From contig NC_092317.1 in NCBI RefSeq assembly GCF_036785885.1, forward strand, positions 3,846,501 to 3,910,500: a stretch of 64,000 bases of DNA, in the 5' to 3' direction. Made by a program: the position numbers and the translations under genes. A model generated the notes under the pieces. The model saw only the letters and a list, made by a program, of their open reading frames with translations. It was not told the DNA's origin and did no database searches. The DNA is from Coffea arabica (lineage: Eukaryota > Streptophyta > Magnoliopsida > Gentianales > Rubiaceae). Shown here in pieces: positions 10,995 through 22,029 of the stretch; within the stretch, counting starts at the first letter, position 1, and each line of letters begins with the position of its first letter.

Positions 10995-13352
10995 GATTGG
11001 ATTGGATTGGGGTTGATGATGGTTGGAATGGTTGTTTTGGGAGGTGATTACTGTACTTGCAGCTCTTTTGACTGTGCTTGACTACTGCCAGTCCACTAGT
11101 GACTACACTTTTTCTTTTTCAAGACTGCTAAGCTACTAATTTGGGTTTGTCAGGGAGCTAGCTGTCATATAAAGTGCGGTGCCCCCGCAGAGTTGAGCCA
11201 ATAAGGAAACAAACAACGGTTATCTAACGGATCCAAGAAAATCCTGAACGGATAGTAAACACTAAATAGAATGCTGGAGACTGCCTTTTCTTTCTTTTAT
11301 CATTATTATTATTATTATTTTTTTTTTTTGTTCTTAGCAAGTCTAATGAAGTTAAGGTCATATATATCATCAGATCAGTTAAACTAGAACGAGACTGCAG
11401 GGTACCCTTTTCTTCCTTTTATCAGCATCATCATCATCATTATTATTATTAGGGTAAATTTTATATATATTGAGGGTATATATACTCTATCATCGTTAGA
11501 TTTATGACACATATACGAAAGTTAGATTTTAAATTTAAATTTTGCATAATTGTCAGTCATTCAAAATTGACAGTGTATACACGGTCAATGTAGAAAAAAT
11601 TAATTATTATTATTATTATTATTGTTCTTAGCAAGTCTAATGAAGCTAAGGCCATATATATGTATATATCATTAGATCAGTTAAAGTAGAAGGTGTAAAG
11701 AAAGAACATTTTAGCGGTGGTTATACTTATACATAGTCGTAACAATTTGTTTTGGAGAAAAAATTGTTATGTCAGATTTTTTTATCAATCATTTAACCAG
11801 CCCGAGATTTGAAGGATGGCTTTGTAGATATTTAAGACTGGTACATACAAGTTGTGAAATGGCTGGACTTGGCTGTACCGTACCAGGCCAGAAATTGTGA
11901 TGTGGACCTTCCGGTATTCTAAGTTTCAAGTTAATTAATATGGCTGTGACTGTATTCATGTCATGTAGCAAATTTAGCAATTATTGGTTGGGCCATTTTG
12001 GCGTTTGCTTCCGATGTGTTGGATAAGATGCCGACGGAAAGAAAAGGTTGGTAGACGAGCCAGAGCAAGAGGGCGTTCTCTTTCTCTTGATACCCACCCA
12101 ACAAAAAAAATAAATAAATAGATAAATTCTTCTCCTCGTCGTCCTCGATGAGATGGGACCAATATATTTTCTTGGTGGAAGCACTTGAACACTCACTAGT
12201 GAAATGTTGGAGCACAAACATCAAATTCGGGGATATGGACCCCAATGGTACGGGCGAGCAAAGCCTGAAAAGTCACGCTTGAATCTCATGCGCATTTCAT
12301 TTCTTTTGGTTTAGTTTATTGATTCTCGCTAATCGCTCTTCCCCAATCCCAATTATCCATAGGCAACATTCTGGACTTAGCATGGAACGTTACGTTAAAG
12401 AATCGCCCTGCAAATTCCACCATACTCGAGATCTTGATTTGGCGCGAAACGCTGAGTCGGTTCCAGTGATTGCTATCAAGAGTTTTCCAAACAATGCGGA
12501 TCTACAATTACATGGAGTAATCAGTGAACCAGGCCTTCATGAAGTCTTGATCCCGCAAATAAACACACAGTTCCCCCCCCCCCCTCTCTCTCTCTCTATG
12601 CGTGTGTTTGTGTGTGTGCTTATTCTATTGAATCCAAATTCTCCCAGCTTAACCATTTAACGAACTAAAATCACATGGCCTGTTTAGAATATTACCACAT
12701 AAATCCCTGCAAAACACTAGACCCTACATCTGATGATTTCGAGTGAAAATGGCAGAACATTCCAACCTCTGAATTGCTGATAAAATGGTGGCTTAGATAG
12801 TTAAAGTTGCAAACTTGCAATCACCAATGAGCGAAGTCTTTTGCATTCAAGATGCCAATGTTCTCAAACTGACTTTTATGAGTATATCCTTACCATCTTA
12901 CACTTCTTCTTTTTTGAGTATACCAGTCATCAGGGGACTAGACCTCAGAGGCTTACAAGTTATAACTGAGCTTCAAGTTGAAGCTCCGCTCTTTCCTGAA
13001 TTTCATTCATAGTCCATGACTCCATGATACTGAATAGCACAAAGCACACCACAGACTCCAAAGAATGCAAAATGCAACAGCTCACCTAGGCACAGATTGA
13101 CTCGCAATGCTGCCCATGGAACCAGCCCAAGCACAGCTCCTCCATAAATATAGGAAGAGGAGAAAAAATATAACAATCTTCCTAGTTTAGCCAATCTCCA
13201 AAATCAATAATATGCTTTCAGCAGACCACCCAAATGCAGACATCAAATATAAATTTTCCACGCTAAAATCCACGGGCTGACCCAATGAGTCATTGATCAC
13301 CAAAAAATATGCATTTACCAAAGCCACAAGAAAGAGCAGAAGAATCTCAACT
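10995..13352. other. intergenic between phytocyanin and PPR genes
   Basis: The left part is the phytocyanin promoter region. ATT and ATC microsatellites lie at 11300-11330, 11424-11450 and 11605-11625, around the MITE copy at 11453-11605. A less repetitive part (about 12319-12570) has open frames on both strands but matches no family I recognise. A C-tract followed by CT repeats lies near 12573-12598. The last few hundred bases are the PPR 3' flank. Confidence 0.45.
11453..11605. mobile_element. MITE-like repeat, copy 2 of 3
   Basis: It begins GGGTAAATTTTATATATA and contains TTTTAAATTTAAATTTTGC. It ends with TTGACAGTGTATACACGGTCAATGT, a near-palindrome shared with the copies at 680-845 and 21345-21420. 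It lies within ATT microsatellites. Confidence 0.55.
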
Positions 13353-15648
13353 TCAAGTTATTTTATTCTTGCGTGAAGTTTTAGTACCTCTTCTATTTTG
13401 CATAGCAATATTTCTCCCATGAAATGAGGATTTGCCTTCCTCATTGTGTTTTATGGTTCTCTTTCGGTCTCCTTCAAGATGCCTATCCTTCCTTGGTTCT
13501 TTGAAAAGTTTCTCAAGCTTAGGATCCCTAGCAAATCCTTTAGATCTCATCTCATTGTAAAATTCTCTAGCCTTGACCAATAATCCGCATTTAGCTAACC
13601 CTTCAACCAGAACTCTGTAATGTGCTAAATCAGGCAATATCTCATAGTGCCTCATTTCCAGCCATACCTTCAGGGCACTTTCAGGTTGCTTCAATTCAAA
13701 GAATTTTCCCAGAATTTGGAGAAAGGTATTCCCGTTTGGACCAAGACCGGCTTTACTCATATGATTAAGAACTTCAAAAGCTCTTTCTAAACTTGCACCA
13801 GTAAGAAATGCATGGTATGTATCAATAGTTGGACTGACATTGTCCTCTATCATCATAGCCAGTACCATTCTTGCCTCCTCGAGTTTCATATCTCCACAAA
13901 GAGGGCTTATGATGTTGTTGTATGTGGTAGAATCAGGACATAGACCTGCTTCTTTCATTTTATTGAGAATGGTGAGAGATTCCTTCAAGCAGTTCTCAGA
14001 AGCCAGAACATATGCTAAAGAATTATACACCTCAATGCCAGGTTGAAAACCCCTTTTCTTCATCTCATCACACAGTCTGAGTGAGTCAAATAGATTTCTA
14101 ACTTTCGCAAAACAGGAAATCAAGTGCGTATAGGACATCCCATTGGGCAAAATACAGCATTTTGACATTTCTCTCCACACTCTCTTGGCTTCGACTATAT
14201 CAACTGCTATATTGCACCATCCATTGAGAATTATGTTAAAGCCCTCAGTCACCAGAGGGAAGAACTTTTTGTTGAGAAACATAAATTCTTCAGCCTCCTC
14301 GATGTTTCCATGCTTGCAGAGAATGTTAAGAAATGTGAAGAATGCATCCTGATCAGGCAACAAGCAGAACTTCTCCATAGTTTCAAATGTTTTCACAGCC
14401 TTGTCAAATTGATTTGTTGCTACATACCTGGTGAATTGCAATACAAGAACAACACCAAAATAAAAAAGTTAAAATCAATTATACTGATACTGTAAAAGAC
14501 TCTAAAAGAAGTCATTTTGACTGTTAGATATAGGCAGCTTTGGCTTTCAGTGATTGGATTACTATTGTACAACAGATGGATTTTGATTCTCAATAAACTC
14601 TAGAAGGAACATGTCTACTAAATCTTTTGAACAAAACAAGTGCGACAGAAACAGAGTGACAAAATCCGTCAGTAAAATCTGTAATCACACAAGCAAAAAG
14701 GAATGCACTGCGCCACTGGCAATCGGCATGAACATGCTAGTAGCTAAACAAGATCTATGTTGGGAGTTTCTTCCGCAATGAATTTCTTCAAGCACTACAG
14801 GGAGCGACGGGAGGACGATGGAACCGGTTTTCACAATTAGGGACATCAGACTTGTACTCCAAATTAATATTGCAAATGTAATTTATATGCTACCAAATTC
14901 AACATAGCTGAAAGATGTCATTTGAAGTTTGACAGGTAGTGAGTGAATCACATCTCCTAGTTGGAATACCTGCTCTTTCTTACGGACGATCTACATTAAT
15001 CAAGGAGATACAACCATCAAGACTCTGCGTTTACCTATCAATCATGATGAGCAATGCTTCTTTGGTATCCACTGAATTTTTATAAAGGTCATGAATCAAG
15101 GACCAAGCAGTACCAAACTTTGTATGGTTCCCCAGAACCCATATCATCAAACACCGAACCATTTCATCCACACAATCCCATCTTTCACCCCATTTATATA
15201 ACAAGAATGCCAGCTTCCATTCTTTCCTCAAAGCAAAGATAGAGGAAAAAATCAAATCTTTATTGGGTTTAACGCCTCCCTTATCAAGAAAATCCAATGC
15301 TTCATCTCCGGAATCAAAGTTCTTAGCTTTTTGGATTAACTCAGTCAATTCACTGAGACCCACTTGAGCATTTTCACGGGTTTCTTTTACACACTCACGG
15401 AAGTTGATGACATCATAGACGTGTCGTTGGTCAGAACTATGGGATGCGGAGAAATGGAGGCTCTGTAGACTGGAGTGACAAGGGTTGATAAGCGTTTGCT
15501 GAAATGCCCCAATGGAATGATGCGACGGAGAAGCAGCTGTATAGCAAGATGAAAGTTTTTGATGAGCTAGTGGGTTCAGGAGTTGAGCCAAGAAGAGTGA
15601 GGTATGTGCTCTATGGAGTCTTCTAACATGGATAAGTAGACCTATCAT
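13353..15648 (-). CDS. pentatricopeptide-repeat protein, mitochondrial (At1g80880 type)
   Basis: The two exons are 15648-15035 and 14427-13353, joined in phase 2 (donor AG|GTAAAC, acceptor CACCAG). The product is 562 aa. The start is the first ATG of the frame; the open frame extends upstream only through a TTG and a probable 5'UTR acceptor. The N-terminus is rich in Arg, His, Leu and Ser with few acids, as in a mitochondrial presequence. From about residue 200 it contains tandem 35-residue helical-pair motifs ending in phrases such as LPDQDAF, LPNGMSY, QPGIEVYN, CPDSTTYN, SPTIDTYH, GPNGNTF and LPDLAHY. This makes it a P-class PPR protein without an E/DYW tail. The C-terminus is basic. P-class PPRs bind organellar RNA; the target is unknown. 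It is divergent from the small gene at 16235, as I recall for At1g80880 and its neighbour. Confidence 0.9.
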
Positions 15649-16234
15649 TTTCAGAACTGAAGCATTTTTTAGGAGGAGAGACCTAAGAACACTTTTTAGG
15701 AGAGCACACAAAATGATACTACCCACATGTCCTCTTTCTGCCTGCAAAATAGATGCAGATTATTACATTGAGTCTTTCGCCAACCAAATTTAGAGACAAA
15801 TACATATTTTTCTTTTTGGCAAAGCAGGAAAAAAAATTCTTTTGCCCAAAAAAATAAATTCTGCTTTTCTTTTATGAAGGGAGAAAACAATAAAACGGCA
15901 AAAAAAAATAAGTTATGCTTTTCTTTTATGGAGGAAATAATAAAGCAGTTGGTAAGTGTGATATCAAATTATCAATCCCTTCGCGACGAAAAATAATCTC
16001 CAAAAAGTGTCACGTGGCTAGATCAAACAAAGCACAGTGTCCCCCCAGAGCCAACACGTGCCGCCACTACAAGGCCCAGATGGCCTCTGGAGTCAAGGCT
16101 ATTCACTATTTCTTTCTTTCTTCGTAGGGTTTAAGGATTTAAGCTCAAAATCAAGAAACCAAAGAGCAATAAAATTGAGGGGGAGGGTTTAAGGCTTTTC
16201 AGATAAGAAGAGAAAGAAAGAGACCGAGCTAAAG
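15649..16234. promoter_or_regulatory. shared divergent promoter with two G-boxes
   Basis: 586 bases separate the start codons of the PPR gene (-) and the small membrane-protein gene (+). Two CACGTG G-boxes lie at 16011-16016 and 16055-16060, 44 bases apart and about 175-225 bases before the right-hand ATG. They are known bZIP/bHLH sites, though whether they act here is inference. A pyrimidine-rich leader (about 16110-16130) precedes the right-hand gene. Confidence 0.5.
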
Positions 16235-17872
16235 ATGGCTAGTGAAACTAACAAAACAAGTGGAAGCAAGAAGAGTGGAGGAGGCAATGGTGGTTTCAGG
16301 GCTAAATTGGATCATTACCTGTATAGTGGGGAAAAGAAGCATGTCATCGCAGGCATAGCCATAATTGGCGTCCTCTTTGGGGTTCCTTGGTACCTCATGA
16401 ACAAAGGTATCATCTTTTCACATTTTTCCCTTTTTTTTTTCAAAACAATTTCTCTCTGATCCTTTTAAATTTGAGGATTTTACTTGGTGCAAGTTGTGGT
16501 TGGTTTTGGAAAGATTACGTTTTTATTATCCAATTGTAAAGATTTTCGCGTCCCCAACTCCTTTTTGTGAATTTATTTGGTTACTAGAGAGGACTGTTGT
16601 TGTCGTCGTCTTTTCCTTCCCTTTTTTGTTTGGGGTGTCCCGTGTTTTGGAGACAATTCAAGTGATTAAGATGGTTTTGAAATTCGGGCATTTTTTTTTT
16701 GATTTAGTATGTGCCAATTATTGGTTTACGGGAAACAAATTGTTTTTGGGTGGAAATGTAGAAATCCTTAGCTTTAGAAAGGTGAGATTTTGCCTGAAAG
16801 ATCAGGCATTATTTTACTCAATTCAAGGATAGAACATGTTCTTATGATCAGTGACCTGGGAGAATGTTCTTATGGTTCAGTTGAATAATTTGACATGAGA
16901 AAGCCAGTATAGCGGTCATTGGATTTCGAAGTATGACTAGGGAAAAATGCTTGAACTTTCTTGGACTTCAACAAGTTTTAACCATATGGAAAACATATCC
17001 GTTCTTGTTGCGACAGCAACCTCAACCCTCGTGCAGAAGTTCTTTTCCAGAGTGGTTACACATATTACGAAGTAGGCAACAATGTGATTGTAGTAGTAAC
17101 TTCTGCTTCACCTAGTCGAAGTTTGGATTAACTGGAATGGATTACCCACAAGCTCTTTTTCAAGTTCGTCAGATTTCTCTCTGGGAGACATGCATACAGA
17201 ATGCCTTCTCAAGGGTCTTATCATGTGGCAAATCTATGTGTTTGAATGTACTAAAATGCAGTGAATCTTGCGTGAAAGCCTTGTGGATTAAAATTGAGTT
17301 GACCCTGAACCATTGAGTAATTGTATAGCTGTTCCAAGCATTGTGTTTCAGGTTGATTGCACCAGCGCTATAAGATTTTTCTTTTATTAGATTGTGTATC
17401 AGGTTGCTCTATCCTCTCCCTATTTGCCCATGCATGGAAAGAAAATATAAATCTGCATTTTGTCACTTGTCTTCCTTTATCAGATATGCTAGGATAGTTC
17501 TTGTTGGAATTCTATGTCTGTGCGTTTCTTTGTGTGATCCAGATGTAATGGAGCTGATAGTCCACTGGTCTAACAAGATTGTAATGAACATGATAGATTT
17601 CAAACATGTAATTGTGGATCTCTGTCTCATTTGTCGTCTGTAAATGTTGAGAAACTAGCACGAAAGCTGTATCTCACGCTCTGCATTGGTTGCTTTCTTT
17701 CACTTACTGATCAAGCATGGAAAACTGAATTTTCTATTTATACCTGATCTTAACAAAAAATTTTCCACTTTCAGGCTCAAAACAGCAATCTCATCAGGAC
17801 TATATGGAAAGAGCTGATAAAGCACGAAGTGAGAGACTTTCAAAAGGTTCATCAGCAGCTTCAACATCTTAG
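16235..17872 (+). CDS. small single-pass membrane protein of unknown function (89 aa)
   Basis: The two exons are 16235-16406 and 17775-17872, split by a 1368-base intron (donor AAAG|GTATCA, acceptor TTTCAG). The split is in a glycine codon. Residues 1-20 are Ser/Gly/Lys-rich, then comes FRAKLDHYLYSGEKKH. A membrane segment follows (about 37-53, VIAGIAIIGVLFGVPWY), then a polar tail SKQQSHQDYMERADKARSER and a Ser/Ala end. Basic residues precede the membrane segment, so the short C-terminal tail may face the other side. It is probably the counterpart of At1g80890, judging by position and my recollection of a small unknown protein there. Strong codon structure across a clean intron supports it as real; I assign no function. 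Confidence 0.85.
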
Positions 17873-18585
17873 TGTGGGGAAAAGCTAGCTCGATGATTGT
17901 CTGATCATGGTTCATCGGACTTGCTGTTTCCTTTATACCACCCTAGTCCGTTCTATTTTTTGTGCTCAACAGAGAGTAATGGAAGCTTCATTAGGATTTT
18001 TCAGATGTTATAATGTTGCTGCACCGTTGTTTATATGTGAATTGTTAAGGCGTAGGCTCCCTTTTACATTTGATTTGACCATCATGTTCAAGAAGAGCAT
18101 TTCTATTTCAAGAAATTGGAAAGCAGGAAACTTCTGCATTAATAATGAAAATCAGACGGTTGGGGGAGTCAATTGATGTGCCTTGTTGTCATGAGAAATA
18201 CGGCCAGGATGCTGTTGGTTTAGAATATCACCATCTCATACTCTGCATCCGGCAAAAGGATGGATTGAAGTTTGAATGTATCCCGAAAACCGAAATTTGT
18301 TATGGTTAGAAATTCGCAGACGTGTATATTTTCTGCATACCCGATCTATGTTTCTTCTTTTGGGAGCATTCCAGTGCTTTTCGTTATCACCATGGCGTTG
18401 CTGGGGGTTCAAAGTATATTGATCGAAAAGTTAAAAAAGGGAAAGTATGAAACAGAGCAGTGAGCAGGGCCTATAAAAGAATTGAGGCAGCTTGCTCTTT
18501 TGCTATATTTCTTGGCATAGATTAGACACTCTTACAAAAATTTGATGCTAAAGGTTTGCATGACTAGCAATGCTCCTAAATTTCC
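17873..18585. other. 3' region between converging genes
   Basis: The small gene (+) and the magnesium transporter (-) point at each other across about 710 bases. The sequence is T-rich, fits 3'UTRs of both, and has no other gene. Confidence 0.6.
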
Positions 18586-20909
18586 TTACAGCGGCATCAG
18601 CCTTTTGTATTTGAAAAACCACAAAAATGAACAGAATATGATAATTCCACATACTGCTGTAATTATGAGGACCCACTTGAACGCATTTGGATTATCGAAC
18701 AATGGTACTGTAAAATTCATGCCAAATATTCCAGCTACCACACCAAAGATGGCAACGACAAATGTTGCTGTTGTAAGTAACAACTCAAATTGTATAAGCT
18801 GGTTTCGGACATTATCCTGCAGAAAGAAATAGAATTAGTTGTCACAACTGGGTCATGCTTTATTTAAGAGCTAACGTTGAGAAACAATAACGAGTCATGT
18901 GAATTCACAATACACTCTTTATAACGCAGGACGTGTGGTTGACGAAAAATCCTTGCAATTGTTTACATTGATAGACACTTCGATGTCCTACGTACGTGAT
19001 GCAAGTAAACAAAAAATTCAAACTGGGTAAAGCAATGATGACCAAACCTCGGAAACTATGTTTGACTTGCTGTGCAACGATTAGCTTACAGTCAGATATC
19101 TCAAGCGTATCCAAAGAAAATAATCGATAAGTCAACTATAAGCATACAGTCAGATATATCAAAAGTATACAAACAAAACCATCTATATAATTTTAACAAA
19201 GATGACCTGTGGTGTGTTCCAAGAATATATAATCAATATTGACTAAAATGTTCAATTTCAACTTTAAAAACTTAACAAATTAATGTTGACAGACCCTTTG
19301 AGCAGTGTGTCCACAGTTTTACCGTACGGGTAATATTAGAGATCATAGAAGAGGTATAGGTTCCATATCAATCCAAGATACATGCATATCAGTGTGCAAC
19401 CTGTAGCTAAAAGACTCTTTTCACAACTTAGCCAGAGAAAGGAATGCATACCAGCTGAATGTTGATGAAATCTTCTGTGTCATCTATGTACTCCTTCAGC
19501 TGAAATCAGACAAAGAAAGTTATTCATCAACCTTTTGCCTTAAACCAACAGACAATAAAAAGCCAGCATAGGTACTTTTGACAACAGAATATACCGATGT
19601 CAACTTGTTCAAGGTGCTGTCAATAACAACAAAATAAGCTTCCAACAACATTTCGAGCTCTTCTATACTCTCATTTGCACTTTCTGAACTCCTGACACTC
19701 TCATGTCTGCTCCTTGCAATACTTAAAGTTTTCTCCAGCTTTCTGGAATCAGGAGGTGACGCAACAGGCGAGACTGGAGCAGAAATAGATTGTACACCAT
19801 CACTTGACCGATATCCAAGAAGAGATTGATCACCATAAAAGGATGATTCCATTCGTCTTTTCTTCTCAGTAAGGTACATTTCAGCCATATCTCCATCATC
19901 GTCCATTAGCTGCTCTATCTCATCCCTAACCTAGATGAACGGTGGTATAAAAGAAAGACAGAGAAAACATCAGAAATGGGAAGAATGGGTTTCAATAAGA
20001 TAGAAAAAATATAATAAGCACAATACCTTCTGAACTCTCCGGGTCAAAGCAACAAGTCGGCTTTTTAATCGACGAACACGCTCCAAGTTTAAGGTACTAA
20101 TCTTTGATGTAAGCTCATCCAGCAGTGGGTATGCTTCAATCTCCAATTCTGCTGCCTGAATGTAATAATCAATTTTCCAACAGCTAATTATAACCATATA
20201 CTGCTAAAGAAGGCATGGATAAAATTTCCTAGCACTCTTCATTAAGAGCTCAATCAATTCACGTTTCCAGCAAAGTCTTACTATTATATAGTTTAACTAT
20301 TTGGTCATGGTTTCTCTTACGCACCTGAGAATCCAAAAATGTGCAAGCAGCCTCCAGAGCAACTTCAAGAGCCCGAAACTCGAAGGGCAAATAATCTGGT
20401 GAAGTATTTCCAAACATATTGTCAAAGTTCCTTCCCCTCCTGCTCGAATCACTACCTTCTGTCTGCCAAACATCACTGACTCCAGCAGCGTGCAGCCGCC
20501 GTTGCAGCTCCACCACATACTGCACTACATAGTTATCTAGAGAGTTCAAAAGCAGCACCTCATCTGCTGTTATAATACATCGAATCTGCTCCAGGTTTAC
20601 AACTATTGCCTTCTCTCTTCCAAGAATTGTGGATGGGTAAACAAATAATGGATCTAACAGGCGCAAATCACGGGCAGGAAGATCACAACGACGCATCATA
20701 CTGAATTTGTCAACCTCAATAACTTGCGAATTCCCAAAGGAATCGACACGAATCCATGAACGAAGGCCTTGGCCACGCTTTTTGAGGCCTAGAACGTCAA
20801 CACCTGGAAATGGTGGACGGCCAGATGCAGAGGGCCTATAAGATACATCTCGAAGATTTGCAGCTGATGCAGGTTTTGGGGGTAGAAGGCGTTCTTTAAG
20901 ATCAGCCAT
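18586..20909 (-). CDS. MGT1: CorA/MRS2-type magnesium transporter (AtMGT1/MRS2-10 type)
   Basis: Five coding exons, all in phase 0: 20909-20325, 20155-20027, 19930-19595, 19499-19452 and 18816-18586. The product is 442 aa, the expected family length. The soluble N-terminal part starts MADLKERLLPPKP, and RSWIRVDSFGN, the DLPARDLRLLDPLF block and LPFEFRALEVALE are all recognisable MRS2 blocks. The long helix with LERVRRLKSRLVALTRRVQ follows, then LMDDDGDMAEMYLTEK and the ELEMLLEAYF helix. Membrane segment 1 ends in the Gly-Met-Asn filter motif (398-400) and segment 2 spans about 413-437, followed by a basic tail. It would form a pentameric Mg2+ channel; close Arabidopsis relatives act at the tonoplast or plasma membrane. 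A 5'UTR exon ending at 21997 (GGAG|GTATGT) appears joined to 20918 by a 1078-base leader intron. The 3' end converges with the small membrane-protein gene. Confidence 0.95.
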
Positions 20910-21344
20910 TTTCTAATTCTGAGATGTGAGAGAAGAAACAGAAATCAAACCATTACTTTGCATAATGAATGCAAAAACGAACAGAAGAATGTCACAACGT
21001 ACAAAATGCCAAATATTTCATGATTTCAAGTAAAACTCATCCATTCACTATCTACCCCATGCATCATGTAAGAATTAGGGAACACTGGATCTATTTGGCA
21101 GTGCATGATGCTCTATTGGAAGCATTATTACTGAAAAACTTCATCACATAACTAAGTACTTTCACTAAAAGTAAAATGCTGTATGGTTGAGCTGGAATGA
21201 TGAAATTCCTTCAGGAAAAAAGAAAAAAAAAGTCATGACATCATATCTCTTGTTCAGCTTACGAGGAAAATATACATTTTATTCCACAGTAAGGACAAAA
21301 TGCTCGAATGCAGATATCAATCACCTTTGAATTGTCCTAACTCC

Positions 21345-21420
21345 GGCAAAAAATTTTGCATAATTGTCATTCATCCAACGCTGACAGTATACACACTGTC
21401 AGTGTAGGAAATATTAATCC
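21345..21420. mobile_element. MITE-like repeat, copy 3 of 3 (partial)
   Basis: It contains TTTTGCATAATTGTCATTC followed by CTGACAGTATACACACTGTC and TAGGAAATATTAATC, matching copies 1 and 2. It lies inside the proposed 5'UTR intron of the magnesium transporter. The left half of the family is not recognisable here. Confidence 0.5.
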
Positions 21421-22029
21421 CTTTACTTTTCCAATGCCTAAACGCAAAGATGATCAAAGGGCTAAACTAATTCATTCAGCAGAGCTACATTTTCAACATG
21501 ACACCAGCAACAATCCAAGCACCATTCCCGCCCTCATTTCTCTTCCACCCATAAGGGTCCCACAATCCCCAAAAAGGCATTAACGAAAATAACATTCCCT
21601 TCACTGTTTAAAGGAAATGCCAAATCACATTCCCAGAATCCCAGAAATCAAAAGAAAAAACCGATAACTGAAATAGATGCTATTTTCCAATTGACAATCA
21701 TACTCTTTCCAACAAAACAGCTTCAACCCCCATAGCCCTTCACTTTTTTCTTTCCACAATTCAATTATACGTAATAATATGGACAGTTCAAAATGAAAAC
21801 AACACAGACAAATAGATTCAATCACAACATCCATCTCAAATGGGGACAAGTAAATTAGAAAAACAGTGTATTATTGTCAGAAATGCGATCAAATCCAAAA
21901 ATTCCTCCCAAATCCGCGAAAGAGAAATTCGAACAAACTCTGCCAACTTAGCTCAATCAATTGAATTCACAGAAAGCTACGAACTCTGCAACATACCTCC
22001 AGAAGAGGAAGAAGCTAGGGTTTGGGCCA

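Noticed and set aside
12319-12660. Frame of 113 codons between phytocyanin and PPR genes
   Set aside because: No family resemblance, and it runs through a C-tract and CT microsatellite. Kept only as an unassigned stretch.
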